A stretch of DNA of 64,000 nt from Madurella fahalii (Eukaryota; Ascomycota; Sordariomycetes; Sordariales): assembly GCA_029876055.1 (NCBI GenBank), contig CM056877.1, positions 1,674,001 to 1,738,000 of the forward strand. The letters run 5' to 3'. The translations under genes and the position numbers were made by a program. Below the pieces are notes generated by a model. It did no database searches. It saw only the letters and a list, made by a program, of their open reading frames with translations, and had not been told where the DNA came from. Positions 1 to 12,141 of the stretch are shown here, one piece after another. Each line of letters begins with the position of its first letter. The stretch's first letter is position 1.

Positions 1-820
1 TCTGGTTTGGCTTGGTTTGGCTTGGTTATCCGGATCAGGGGGTCGGTTGGTCGGTCGGTTGGCGGCGGCAATGGCTACGGCTACGGAGGCGGCTTATAAA
101 CCCCCCTCCTTAAATGAGTTTATTTTGACCCATCCTCTACTGGTCTACCATCCTTCCCCTCTACTCCCCCGGTTCAGTGCGTATTTATTTTTGGACCTTC
201 CTTTCGATGTGATGATTTTAGCTCGCTTGGCCGCCTGCTTATCCACTCGCCTATCTAATCTGGTTCAGTCGGGACGGGTTGATGGCTGCGTGATAGATGG
301 GCGGCTTGAGACTCTTCTCGGCAAATCACGGTTCTCGCTCATGAAATGGGGAGGAAGCGGGTTGGGTATAGGGAGGGGATATGGCATGTTTTGACATACT
401 GGACTGTCATGCGAGGATCTACAACCCGATCAGGCGGGTCAAGACATACCGGTTCTTTTGGTGATATTGGGGACCGCGTGGATGGGTATGGGTGGTCGGG
501 TTGAAGCAATGGAAGCATGCATAATGGTGGCGAGTAGTCTCGGGGGGTTTGTTGTAGGGGTGATTATTGGGACTGGATGGAAGCGGAAGGCGGGAGTTTT
601 GTAGAACCCCGGTTGTATCAATACCAAAAACAACTATGCACTACCTACGCTTTACCAACATGACCGCTAGCTGAAAGGGTGTTCTTTTATTTATTCAGAA
701 TTCTATATAGTATCGTGGCTTTCCCCCCTTTTTCTTTTCGCCTCCTCCGTCCCATGTCTTCCTTGGCTATCCTCCCTTCCTTTTTCCTATTCCCCCTACC
801 GTTTATCTCCTCCTTGCCTT
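1..820. other. Gap at window start, no gene recognised
   Basis: No coding signal was recognised here. The first 60 bases contain short GGTTTGGCTT and GGTCGGTT repeats. The remainder up to 820 is probably the 3' flank of the AAA ATPase gene, which ends at 821 on the minus strand. Open frames present (for example 17-394 on plus) have no recognisable composition or motif. Confidence 0.6.
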
Positions 821-3135
821 CTAATACTTCCTAAACTGTCGTTCCCACTGCTCGAACCCATCCAACATTTCCTTTGTAATTTGTCTCTTTTGCTTCTGGA
901 TTGCGGACTCCAGATCCCGCATTCTGATACCCTTCTCCACATCGGCTCCGCCATCTCGGTCACGTTCGTGGGCGGCCATGCCGGCGGCGGCGCAGATCCC
1001 CTTAATCTCAGCGCCCGAGTAACCCTCGGTCTCCTTCGCTAGCCTATCGATATCGACGTCGGCGTGCATGCGGCGGCGGGCGGCCACTTTCGCGAAGATT
1101 GCGCGGCGAGCGCTCTCATCCGGCGGGCTCACGTAGATCAGCTCGTCGAAGCGGCCCGGGCGTAAGAGTGCCGGGTCGACCGCCTGCGGGCAGTTGGTGG
1201 CGGCCAGCACGACGACGCCGTGCAGCGCCTCGAAACCGTCCATCTCGTTGAGCAGCGTGGTCAGCACGTTGACACCGCCGGTGCCACCCGATTTGTGCTG
1301 GCCGAAGCCGCTCCTTTGCCCCGCGATGCTGTCGATCTCGTCGAAGAAAATCATGCTCGGGCTTACCTCGCGCGCGCGCTGGAAGAGGCGCCGCACTGCC
1401 CGCTCGGATTCGCCGACGTACATGTTCAGGAGCTCGGCGCCTTTGACGGCGAAGAAGTTCAACCCCGACTCCGTCGCCATTGCCTGAGCTGCCATTGTTT
1501 TGGAGCAGCCTGGCGGGCCATACAAAAGGAAACCCTTGGGTGGGCGGTCAAAGTATTGAGAAAGGATCTCGGGCGGCTCGAGCGAGAGACGCACGGCACG
1601 GCGGAGTGAGAGTTTGACATTTTCTTGGCCGCCAATATCGTCCCATCTGATTGGTGGCGGTTTCAGGTTGATGTCGTGCATTGCCGAGGGCCGGACAAGG
1701 CGGAGAGCTTCATGGTAGTCGGAAGGATGGTAGTAGACCGGCGCTGATGGAGGCGTGGTTTGTCCATTTCCTTCATCTTGCTCCTCGCCGGCTGTGGAGG
1801 GGGGGTCATAGGGAGCTGCTCGTTGGGTGATGATGCCGGGCTCTCCCGGCTGCGGTTACGTCCAATCAAACGGGCTTCATGAACTAAACGACGGAGGTCC
1901 TTGGCGTTGTAGGCGTGGGTTCGCTCGCTCAGGTGGCGGAGGAGATCCTGTTCCTCGTCAGGGGCCACCCAGAGCTTCTGTGAAGCGAGGATTTCCTTTC
2001 GGCTATCGACATCGGGTAAGGGGAGGTAGATCTCGTTAGTCAACCGACCGGGATCCTTCAGTTCTTCGGGCACGTCAGCGGTGTAGTCGAGGCAGGTGGC
2101 GACAATGACCACCTTGGGTGTATCCCCTTTTATCTCCAGCTCAGCTTGGAGGGCGTCAAGTGCCTCGCAGAGGGCGAGGACAACCGCAGCGCGATTGTTG
2201 CGCTCCTTGTCTATGAGCCGATCAAGCTCGTCAATGAGTACAATGCTCGGCTGCTGTAACCGGGCCTTCTGGAAGACCTCCTGGATCTCAGAGAGCTTGT
2301 CCTTGAAGTGGATGCGGAAGACGGTTCCCCAGCCGGTGTTGGCTATGCTTTGCAAGAGCATCGTCTTGCCTGTGCCGTGTCCGCCGTGGATGACGATGCC
2401 CATGTAGTCTGGCTTCTCCCTAAAAGGGGTCTCATCGGCGAAACAACCAAGGAGTTGGTTAAGTTTCATGATTGGAGTGTCCAACCCCCGGATGCCAGTT
2501 ACTTCGAGCTTCCGCGAGGGGGCCCCGTCAACCTTGATGGCTGGAGCACTAGCCGCAAGCCTAACCATGGTCTTCTTGTGCAAGTAACGAGCGTTGCCCG
2601 TGGACCTCCCATTTACCGACGCCACAGCAAAAGAAGCCTCTGGCCCGTTGGCGAAGAGGTTCTTGAACACCAGGCCGGCATACACATGCTCGACCTGGGA
2701 TAAACGCCCTGCTACAAACCACTCCCACATGGGAATATCTTCTGGGGGGAGTTCAGAAGAGACTCCATCCTGGCCTGGAATCTGCTTCAGGACGAGCTCG
2801 TTGGCATCGGGTAGGGACCCGCCCAGCGAAGTGATGCGGACGTGCTCGCCAAGCTTGTAGCCACAGGCATCCCGGAAGGCGTCATACATCTGTGTGACTG
2901 TCTTGTCCAGCTTCTCCGGGGCCTTCCACAGGGTGGCCTCGCGGCGGACTGCAGGCTCATCCGGCGCGGCTGAGACCCTCTCGAGACATACAGCCCTGCC
3001 GCCATCCCTGGTGCCTGTCAATTCAATGAGGGCTTCCTCGTTGACATAGACGCGCGAGGGCTGCTTCTTCTGCAGCCTCTTGTCGGCGTCAGTGTTGACA
3101 TGTAGTTTGCGGATGCGGAATTCCAGCGCCTTCAT
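821..3135 (-). CDS. AFG2: AFG2/Drg1-type tandem AAA ATPase
   Basis: Two-domain AAA+ ATPase of about 756 residues, most like Afg2/Drg1, which in yeast acts in the cytoplasm to strip shuttling factors such as Rlp24 from pre-60S ribosomal particles. I read an N-terminal substrate domain, then D1 with a Walker A GGHGTGKT (lysine near residue 257) and Walker B LIDELD (about 300). D2 has GPPGCSKT (lysine near 531), MIFFDEID and sensor-like ATNCPQ. GPPGCSKT is typical of the Afg2 group. The exons lie in different frames; a 44-base intron at 1816-1859 (GTAACC...GAGCAG) joins them exactly but is short and has a weak branch site. I chose the ATG at 3135 (MKALEF); an in-frame ATG at 3183 would add 16 residues. 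D1 is divergent from textbook AAA domains. A Cdc48/Rix7 relative is less likely. Confidence 0.75.
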
Positions 3136-3775
3136 ATTTCCTCTTCGGGCAAGTGGGATGGTTAACTTGGGGGTTTGACACAAGGAATTGTTCGTCCGCC
3201 TTGGTCGGTACGAAATTCGCCGTCTTCATAGAAGCCTTGCAAAGTAAGTCTCTGGTAGTGGACCGTCCAGTGCTTCGGGGTACAAAAATCGGGTTGCCCA
3301 AGTCACCAGATGATTGTATGAGATTGGGGATGGAATCCGTGCCCAGCGCAGAAACTGCGAATACAGGGCAAAATCCTCAACTAATGTAGGTAAGCGGTCG
3401 GCCGTTCCCACCGGCACCCCACTGCTGTCCTTTCAGAATGCAGAGCACTGGAGGGGACGAAATACGTTAATACGTCGATTGTAAAGTAAAGATGAAGGTA
3501 GTGGGTGGTGGGGGAGGCGGGTGCTAGTGTACTGTGGTAAATGAAAGAATGGAAACGGATGTACTGTATGTACAGTACTGTACTAGTGTCAAGACAGTGC
3601 AGGTAATGCACTGTCTGCGCGTTATATTTAGTGGGTATCAGAATTTACAGTACGGTAGAGCCCCGTCATGGGATGAACTGGACCCACTACACTTTCCCCT
3701 ACCTAAAAAGTACGTTACCCACTCACTTCAGTCGCTCATGCAATCTGTTGTGTAAGAGAGAGACCGACCTCTCTC
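3136..3775. promoter_or_regulatory. Divergent promoter region with two perfect hairpins
   Basis: This 640-base gap separates the start codons of the AFG2-type gene (minus) and the mitochondrial protein gene (plus), so it should hold both promoters. It contains two exact inverted repeats: 8-bp arms at 3561-3568 and 3571-3578 with a 2-base loop, and 9-bp arms at 3593-3601 and 3607-3615 with a 5-base loop. No known factor-binding site was assigned. Confidence 0.5.
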
Positions 3776-5222
3776 ATGAAGCGCATATCTGCGAGACGGT
3801 TGCAGTTGCAATGTCTGCAGTCGCCGGCCCGGCAATGGCGGCGACCGGAGCCCACAACACTTCGCTTTTTATCTTCATCATCCTCATCCTCCCCCTCCCC
3901 TTCATCTCAGCAGCCACTCTATGAGAAGTTGTTCGGTGGCAATCCCACCCGTAAAGCAAGACAGACAAGGACTCCGTTATCATCTCGGAGGGAAGCCCTG
4001 CTCGAACCAGCCGATGCACGGCGACCCGAGGAACGAGAGCAGCAGCAGCAGCAGCAGCAGCAGCAACCAGGACCCACGGTTCTTGGCGATGAACTGAGGG
4101 CCTGGTTTGAGAAGACCATCGAAGAAGAACACGGCGCAATTCGACGTGAGGAAAAATGCCCAGTCGTGGTCGTCTTGCAGAACGCCCCCCGCTCACTCCT
4201 CGAGACCGATTTCTACCGCCTCGCTCGTCAAGGCCAACACGTTGACGGATGGGCAGCTGGCATCACCCAAGGTTCGTCTACCTCTTCCCCTCGTCTCAGT
4301 ACATTATATTCAACTCTCTACAATTGCAGTCATCCAAGCCCGCTCCGCCATCACCGGGGAACTCAAGGGCCAGTACTATCTCTTCTTTGAGTCGCGTGCC
4401 GCAGCCGAGGCCTATCTAGACAAGGTCGACAGCCTGTATCTTCTCGCTGCCGAATCAGTTTCCCACTCGTTCCCCGACTGCCACTTACAGGCCCGACAAC
4501 AGCGCCAACCGGAGCCAGCCGCACCCCAACCACCACCGGAACTGCCCTTAGGCATCGACCCTGCCAGCGACCGAGATGCCGCTCTCCGTAGCTGGACGAT
4601 AGTCCCGCCGGCGGCCCCTCTACGGTACACCGTCCTGACCCTTGAGGAGCTCGAGGACCATTTGAAGAAGGCCGTCGCCGTTGTCACCGCTGACGGCTAC
4701 AAGACCCAATCCAAGAAGGGCGCCGACTTCCTAGCCTCGCCCATTGTACCCCAGCGGCTGCGCCAGCAGCTTGCACGAGCCGCCCAGCTAGCGCCTCTCC
4801 TCACATTACCGGCAGACGCAAGCAGTGAGTCGAATAACAGCCAGGTGCTGCTGCACCTGACGGGAAGTAAGATTCCGAAACCGGCGCTGTACAGGGCAAT
4901 CCGCAATGACGAGCTCCGGCGCAATCTTAAGTGGAGGATGCAAAGGTACGAAGGGGGCCAGGGCGAAAAGGATTCGTATCTCGTGACTGCTCTACAGCCA
5001 AGCGGCAGCAAGATCGAGTGGGGCCGGAAAGACTTGAACAAAAAGCCATCAGAACTGCCCAAGATTGGGTTTTCGCGTTTCATCCTGTCCTTCCTCGAGG
5101 AAGCAGAGGCGAGGCGGTTCGTAAGGGCGTGGCATCGGCGAGACATGGTGGATGAGCGGACTGGGAGGGAGATGGTGGTGAATGCCACCATGCTGGGGTT
5201 CAACAAGCAGTATCAAGAATAG
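3776..5222 (+). CDS. Predicted mitochondrial fungal protein, unknown function
   Basis: A 462-residue protein joined across a 58-base intron at 4272-4329 (GTTCGT...TTGCAG), which restores the frame exactly (ITQ|VIQARS). The N-terminus (MKRISARRLQLQ...) is rich in Arg, Ser and Gln and lacks acidic residues for about 45 residues, as expected for a mitochondrial presequence. A CAG-coded run of nine Gln follows near residue 90. The central segment (about 110-200) is an ordered alpha/beta-looking region, and the C-terminal part (about 350-440) contains a WGRKDLN and a FLEEAEARRFVRAWHRRD helix. No family was recognised; I infer only a fungal mitochondrial protein. The start was chosen because it is the first ATG and gives the presequence. 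Confidence 0.75.
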
Positions 5223-5723
5223 ATATTGGCACGGGCACGGGATAGAAGGCATCTTAGCGAAGGACAATCTGGTTTAATTCCTCTGGACTTCCGACCCAGG
5301 CCAGCGCGCCGTATCCCAGCTAATTATGCCCTAAACTAACACCCAAGCTAAACCATATCCTCAAATAGGTATCTCCAGCCAAAACAGAGAGGTATCACGC
5401 GACTACCATCAAGGCTCGTCTTTAAGACAAAACCGAACCGAACCGAACCGAACCAAGGAAAGACGCCAGCTAGGTAGATATCAAAGAAAAAATATGAAAA
5501 AAAAAAAAAAAAATTTGAAAACAAGTAACACAGGCGTCCCTGACGGCCCATGAAGTAAATTAACCTCTTGCCTTCGAGTGGGCAAAGAGGAAAAGAGAGA
5601 GAGTCGAGAAGCGAAAACCCGGCAGTCTTTGAAACGATCCGTTTCTCATGCAGAGCAGGGCGCATCGAAACAATCCACGCCCCCCCAACCCCACGCACGC
5701 ACGCACGTACGCACGCACCTAAC
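5223..5723. repeat. Convergent 3' flank with simple repeats
   Basis: The 501 bases between two convergent genes hold no gene. They contain an (AACCG)n run at 5431-5454 (four copies plus AACC), an A-tract at about 5498-5513 and an ACGC-rich run at about 5693-5718. These are probably 3' untranslated or terminator sequence for both neighbours. Confidence 0.6.
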
Positions 5724-6138
5724 TCACTCAACGACATCCAGCACAACCCTCTCGCTCTTCCTGTTCCCGCCGACCCCCGCTTCTCTACCGGGAACAGTCA
5801 ACCTCGTCTCGACCACCCGTCCCTTGACGATCCCCACCGTGACCTGATCCTGCCCACCGCCACCAGTAGTAGCAGCGGTTCTCGCCGCGCCGGCGGCCGG
5901 GCTCCTCCCTCTCTTACCCCCGTTTCCGTTGCCGTTTCCATTATTGCCACCACCGTTAGAAGAGGACATCACCACCCCCCTTTGTCCCAGCGGCCGCAGC
6001 ATCGTCCGCTGCTGTCGCGAGATGCTGATCTGTCTGGCGATGGAGATCTCGACGGCCGCTTTGAGCGCCACGTCCTCTTCGTCGTCGAGGGGCGGGATCT
6101 TGCGGGCGGCCGTTGAGCTTAGTTGTTGCTGCTGTTGC

Positions 6139-6170
<32 letters not shown>

Positions 6171-8225
6171 CTGCTGTTGTTGTTGCTGCTCGGGGATGGA
6201 CATGGTGTCGAGAGAGGGGCGGGTGGTGACGGAGGTGGCCGACGACGAGATGCTTCGTTTGGTGGTTGGAGAGGATGTGCTGACCGAGGAGGCGGTGGAC
6301 GAGGGTGGCGTAATCATTTGCCATTGCGGTTCGGGGAGGTTGGGTTTGAGAGATGGGAGTCTGAGTGAGCGGGGGGCGGGGGCTTGGGGATTCGCCTCTT
6401 CGCCGTCCGAGGAGGAAGGAGAAGAGAGGCTTTGTGGAGAGTCGAGGATGAGGGCGGATTCTTCGGGGCCGAAGTGGAATGTTGTAGTGGTGGTAGCGGT
6501 CGTGGTTGTTTTGGTTATCTGGGGGCGGGGGCGTAATTGTTGCACTTGTTGTACCTGCTGCTGATGCTGATGCTGCTCTCGTAATTTCTCGACCTGCGCT
6601 GCCCGGTTCCGCTCGTCCATGGTCCGCGGCGAGACGATGGTGACTGTTTTCTTTTCCCTCCGCGCAGACTGCTCTGGTGGGGTCCGATGTGACTCCAGCT
6701 CAAAGTTTGGTCTCGACGGTGATGGGAGATGAGCGGGTGAGGTGTTCGAGCGCATGAGCCCGCGAGGGGGTGCTAAAGACGCCGTCGACGCCATTGCTGC
6801 CGCAGCCATCTCTGACTGCCGGCCCGGCGCCGAGGGAAAGAGTGTGAAAGCGGGCGACTTCATTGGTTGCGGCGAACTGGCCCGCCGCTGCCTTGTCCTT
6901 GCCTTCGCCTCTTCTTCGTCTACTATCCTGTCGTTGATGGTTTTCAGCTTCTCCAGAGTAGCCTGACGCCTCTCCAGCAGTGAGGACTTGGTTCCGTCCG
7001 GATTCAGCACGCCGCTAAACATGATGCTGTACCGCTCTAGTCTGATATCCGGGATTTCAACGTCGAGTAACCCCGGCCCGCCTGCCGAGATGGACGGCAC
7101 AAGTTCCTGCTGCGCGACCGGCTCCTGAGCCGGGACCTCCAAGCTTGGTTCAGTCCTTGACCTGATCATGATGGGCTTGTGCTTCGGCGTCTTCTTGCTG
7201 GCGACGGTGTTGCTCCTAGTTGGGACAACGTCATCCTTTACTTCCGATACCGTAATGGACACAGTGCTGCGGTTTGTTTCGACCGCCTCCATAGTCTTCG
7301 CCGGCTCTGAATGCTTCCTGCCCCCAAACAACGACCCAAACAACCTCCTCTTCTGCGTCTTCGTCCTCTGAACCGGCGGCTCCGGTGTTTGCTGTCTTAA
7401 CGACGGAGAATAGTCGCTTGTGATGGTCGTTTGTGTGTGTGACTGCGGCTTCCACCCGGCAAACGGACTGGCGGCGTGGGGGCTTGCAGCGTACGGGCTG
7501 GGGACCTGTGTCGGGCTCCCCAACGCCATCCCAATGGGGATCTCCCCGGAACCTAGAGACTCTGGTGTCGGTAGCCTGCCGGGTACCGATGAAACCGGCG
7601 ACGGAGATGGCATCCGCATCCTGTGAGGACTGTGCTCGGGCGTAAGTGGCCCAGGGCCGCCCTTTACACCAATGATATATGGTTGCAGGCCCCTTTTCCC
7701 CTTGCCCATGCCCATCCGGCCAGTCAGGGCCATGTCGTCCTTGGAGAGCCTCTTGTCGAAGTTGGGTCTCGTGCCAGCTGTTTTGCTGGAATCGGGCCCG
7801 GAGGATGTGCTTGGTCTCGCCGGCATGGTGGGCGGCGATATGGCGACGGTAGCAACAGCAACAGCAGCAGCAGCGGCGGAAACACCGTTCTTGGGCGGCG
7901 GGGGAGGAGGGAGCGGGCGATCAAGATAGGGATTCCTCCCGCCGGGAAAGACGACGGGGGGTATGTCAGCATTTTGAGGAGGCGGACGTCTGCCCTGTCT
8001 GCTTGCATCGCGCGGACGCAGGGCAGGACCTGATACACGGCCTTGTCCTTGGTTCAGGGGTACTGCCGGACCGTGCATCTCTCTCCCCCTCCGGTCTGCT
8101 GCATGCTCACCACCCACACCTGAGCCCGCATCCATACCCACCACGCCCGCGCCCGCTGTCCCTCCGGCCCCTCCTGTCCCTGTTCCAGCCCACAGTGGTT
8201 TAGATGGCCTAACCGCTTTCATCAT
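5724..8225 (-). CDS. 833-residue low-complexity polyQ protein, unknown
   Basis: An uninterrupted 833-residue frame. It is rich in Pro, Ser, Thr and Gly, and most of it should be disordered. Notable tracts are a Pro run (PPPPPPP) near residue 105, a Gln run of about 24 near residues 679-702 coded by mixed CAG/CAA codons, Thr runs near 575 and Asn/Gly repeats near 775. The one segment that looks conserved is around residues 385-430 (IRLERYSIMFSGVL followed by a basic/acidic helix), in the style of fungal proteins of unknown function. Basic KRR patches near residue 290 could be nuclear signals, but this is inference. No enzyme or DNA-binding domain is visible. Start: the ATG pair at 8225; a later start is possible because the first 60 residues are Gly/Ala-rich. 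Confidence 0.7.
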
Positions 8226-10712
8226 GGCGTCCGTTGACGCGCCCCGGCCGCAACCATTCAGAAGGGTGCAGGGGTCTTCCTCTCAATACCACCTTGTCCC
8301 ACCGAAGGGGCCTGAGAAATGGGACCTCGCCCTTTGGACGGTTTGGAATATCGTCTAATGACGGAGGAACCCCCGTTGGGCGAATCGAGAGCGGAGACAA
8401 CTGTCTGCCAACGGCAGACGCCGTAGATTGGGACGCAATGAAAGAGAGCAAGGCGAAATGGCAACCGTTATGGAAGACCCTGGGCCATACAAGAGCGGAA
8501 AGGGCTCAGGAAGGGCCCCGAGTGGAAGACAACAGGAAATTATCACCTACATATGCTTGCGAGTTCATTTTACTCTCGCCGGCGAAGCAGCATCCGCCTC
8601 GTGCTTTCTTTGAGCCTGAAGTCGACTCGACGTCTTGACACGACATCTTTCGCCCTCGGAAAGCGATGTTAGTCTGAGAAAGACGGCGGTTATTTCGAAC
8701 GGGGTTGATCGCCAGCAGGGGTCACCGGTCCCCAGCAGAAAATTTACCATGTACGGCGAGGGGAAGGGCTGCCAAGAGAACAGCGAGGCCCCTGGCTCTG
8801 AATGAACGATTCGATCGTGCAACTAACCCGTGCGACGGGGAGATCCCTGGATGATCTCGGATGTGGCTCTACTGTGTAAAAATCGCGTCTCAAGATCCGG
8901 CCGTTGCACACAGCTGGATGCAAGAGCGGAGGGATGTATCCCCGACCGTGGCTTTTCTTCCAGTAAGTGTCCAGTATGCGCAATTCCTGGGAAATTTGGG
9001 GACGCTGGTCGCGAAGCAGTGGCTACACGGCGCTGGCACTTGTCGTCCAATGGCTGTCTACTTGGTCATCAGCTAGTGTAAGATGCAGTACCGGAATCCC
9101 ATCTGGTCGCTGGGGAGATAGGCGTTTCCTCCGTCCCTGGCAGTGATTTCCCCCAAATTTTCTTTAATGATGCTGCTCCTTCAAGGGGCGCGCTGTTTCT
9201 GAAGCTAGGAACGCCGAGCGTTGAAATCTTCCGAATCCTACCAAGAGAGTTGATTGATTGCATATCAAGCGATCTCTCCGTCCCTTGCAAGTGCCGCTGC
9301 GACGTTGTCGAAATTGGAGGATCCAAGACTCTGAATCCCGACCGACGAATGCATTCAAAAGGCGGCAGGCAAACACAGCAAACCATCCAACCGGCCGGTC
9401 AGCCCCGGTCTCTCGAAGCCAACTAGGGCCCAAACACAGTGCTGTCCTTGCCCCGCTTCAATGTTTCGAATTGAATTGTCAAGAGGCTAGCGCCGGTCAG
9501 TAGCAATGGATGGACGCTTGCGGGCCCTTTGAGTCGTGTGTTCTCGTCTGATGTTGCCCACCAGTGAGGTCGCCGCCAAGCATGATTTCGGCATTGGAAC
9601 CGAGACTTGGGTTTCGGAGCGCCAGAACAGGGGTTGGGTCGCGAGGCCCTGTCTCAGAAATACAAATCCCACCAAGAACCGGGCCGGGAATGCGCCGGTC
9701 TTTGGGCCTGAGCTTGCAGGCCGTCGTGATTGAGAGCCTCTAGAGAGAGGTAGGATTGTCTGACGACGGATTACCCGCTTGGACGGGTAAATCGGGTTCT
9801 CTCGAGACCTTCTAGAATCCCGTGGTTTGAGCAGCGTCGGCTTCTAAATTCCCCAAGATCGGAATAGTACCGTCGCAGTGAATTGATTTGCGTGATCTGC
9901 TTTCTGATCGTCTCAGACTCGCACCATCAGGATGAGCCCGCGTTTGACACTTGATGGCGCGCTTGCACCGTGGTCGCGTGGGTAAAGTCTGGGGACACCG
10001 AAAAGGAGCGGCTCTTGGATCAGCCGCCCCTCAAAATGTCGGGTAAAGATCTCTCTACCCTTAGTGTAGCTCCGACAAAACGTCGAACGGGGTCCCTTAC
10101 GATGGGTTAAACGAAGAGCTGCGTTGTCATGACGAAAGCGCCGGCGGCCAATCTAGCATTTCCGGACTGGTTGCGACTTGCGCCGAGCTTTGTCGATGCA
10201 AACAACTTTTCCAGGTTTGTGCTTTGTGGCACAGCGACTAGCGACGGTTTTCAGCAAACTATCGCTAGGCTGGAATGGACAATTATCGACTGGCGTCACC
10301 GCTACGGTTGCTCCCGTTGTTGCGCATTTGCCGTGCAGGTCCCCGGGCCTGACAAACAGTGACTGATTGCTTCTGGCAGGCCCTGCGGGGCTGCCGTTGC
10401 CGGCGGTCTGCGGCCCTGCAACTCGGCGGTCTGTTAGTGGAACCAACTAAGAACCAAGCTTACATAATGCAAAATGAGCCCCTCCCTCTCCGACTTTTTG
10501 TTGTTGGAGTGATATGATTCCTGCCCAGGCTGGCGGGGTATTGAGGAGAGCAAAGACCCAAAACTGATCGTCCACCGACATCTTCTCCTTGGAACTCCGC
10601 CAAATAGCCCATCAAGAAAACTTACACACTACGCCGACCTTTACTCGTATTCCTAGGAGCCTCGTATACCCGAGCCCGTTTTTTTTTAAGAACGCAACAC
10701 AGCGCGCCCATC
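8226..10712. other. 2.5-kb gap, no gene recognised
   Basis: This lies between the start of the 833-residue protein (minus) and profilin (plus), so both promoters are expected here. Several open frames of 60-135 codons occur on both strands but overlap each other, lack splice logic and resemble no family. No tRNA cloverleaf, transposon remnant or strong AT bias was seen. Confidence 0.55.
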
Positions 10713-11433
10713 ATGTCCTGGCAATGTAGGTGCTCGTACCGTCACAGCAGAACCCCACCTTGACTCGGGAACTGGGTCTCAAGAGCTAACACGACTTGCC
10801 GTAGCCTATGTTGACTCGAGGTACGACTAAGTCCGCATCCGCAGCATGTCGATTTCATCTTCGCTAACTCGCCGCCTACAAGCCTGGTGGGCTCCGGCCA
10901 CATCGACAAGGCAGCCATCATTAGCGCCGCTGGCGACAGCGTCTGGGCCGCCACGGCGGGTTTCTCGGTAAGAAGGAGCCCCCACTTCCGTGGTTGACCA
11001 TCAGATTCCAACCCGCATCGGCGCATCTGGGACGAGAGGATAGTTAGTCTAATTTGACCGATCTGTAGCTCTCCGCCGATGAGATGAAGACCATCGTCAA
11101 CATCCTGAGCGAGTCGGGCAAAGGCCCGGCGGTGGACAAGGCTTTCGGCGAGGGCATCCACGTCGGTGGTGAGCGCTTTGTGGCCTTCAATATTGAGGAC
11201 AGGCACATCTATGGCCGCCAGGTACATCCCCCATGACGCTTGAAGCAAAGGCTATCCGGCGCTCGTTTCCGCTAAAACATGCGATTTTGCAACTGTAGGG
11301 TAGGACAGGAATCTGCATCGTGAAGACGAAACAGGCCATCCTTGTTGGCCACTACGGCGAGAACGTCCAGGCCGGCAACGCGACACAGACCGTCGAGGCG
11401 CTCGCCGATTATCTGGTCAAATCCGGCTACTGA
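10713..11433 (+). CDS. Profilin
   Basis: Profilin binds actin monomers, phosphoinositides and poly-proline ligands such as formins, and so controls actin assembly in the cytoplasm and at hyphal tips. Five exons give 133 residues: 10713-10725, 10805-10820, 10883-10967, 11069-11221 and 11299-11433. The introns start GTAGGT, GTACGA, GTAAGA and GTACAT. The protein opens MSWQSYVDSSLVGSGHIDKA, the family N-terminus, and ends with the actin-binding helix VEALADYLVKSGY after GRTGICIVKTKQAILVGHY. Length matches the family (about 125-135). The tiny first two exons (13 and 16 coding bases) make it easy to miss in a simple frame scan. Identification is secure; exact splice points rest on frame and consensus. 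Confidence 0.95.
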
Positions 11434-12141
11434 GCGACCACCCCGTTGCTTCTGGTGAACGGCGATGAGTTTTGTGTAGGAGTCGGTACATAATAGATTT
11501 GGCGGTGAAGGACCCAAAGGAGATCGACGGTGCGCGTGATGATGAGCACGAAGGACCCCTGTGGTGAAAGCGGAATTCATGATACGACGCGGCGGGTTAT
11601 TTCTCTTGTGATTGTACCTGCGTCGAATCCACGACCAGAAGCCCCGACGCCTAGGTTCTGCATACCAATGATTTAGTTTCTGAACCACACCTTTCTGGCC
11701 CGAAATCACCGGCTTGCTTGCGCATTTTCTCGTATCCATGCCTCCATGCCTCCATGCCTGAATACATGTACATCCCCGAACGCTCCCGTCTATGACTGTC
11801 CCCTAGACTCTCCACACATTTGTACGGCTTGTAGAAACGTCGAAATGCCTCCTGATTATAAAACGGGTATAATGCTTGCCCAACGCCGTTACGAGCAACT
11901 CCTCAAAGTAACCCAGCCCTGAGCGGTGTAAAAGACCTGTCCAACACCACTTCCAGTTTCCCTCTTCTTTTCCTTTCCCCCCCAAGACACCTCAAAAAAG
12001 GATATCAACGAGAGCGCCGAGTCAACAATGATTAAGGCGCGCCGTCCGAGATTCATCCACCCACCACTAACCACCGAGTCCCAACCACCCCCGTCCTCCT
12101 TGTACGCGTCGTGCGTCGTGTAGCGTGCCTTTCTTGTCCCT
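11434..12141. other. Convergent 3' flanks of profilin and GOT1
   Basis: No gene is seen in these 708 bases, where profilin (plus) and GOT1 (minus) end facing each other. It holds three tandem copies of the 8-mer CCATGCCT at 11736-11759. An antisense open frame at 11272-11739 overlaps profilin exon 5 and is taken as a shadow. Confidence 0.6.

Noticed and set aside
5929..6564. Plus-strand frame with a run of more than 20 Cys or Leu
   Set aside because: It is the antisense reading of the CAG/CAA polyQ tract of the 833-residue protein.
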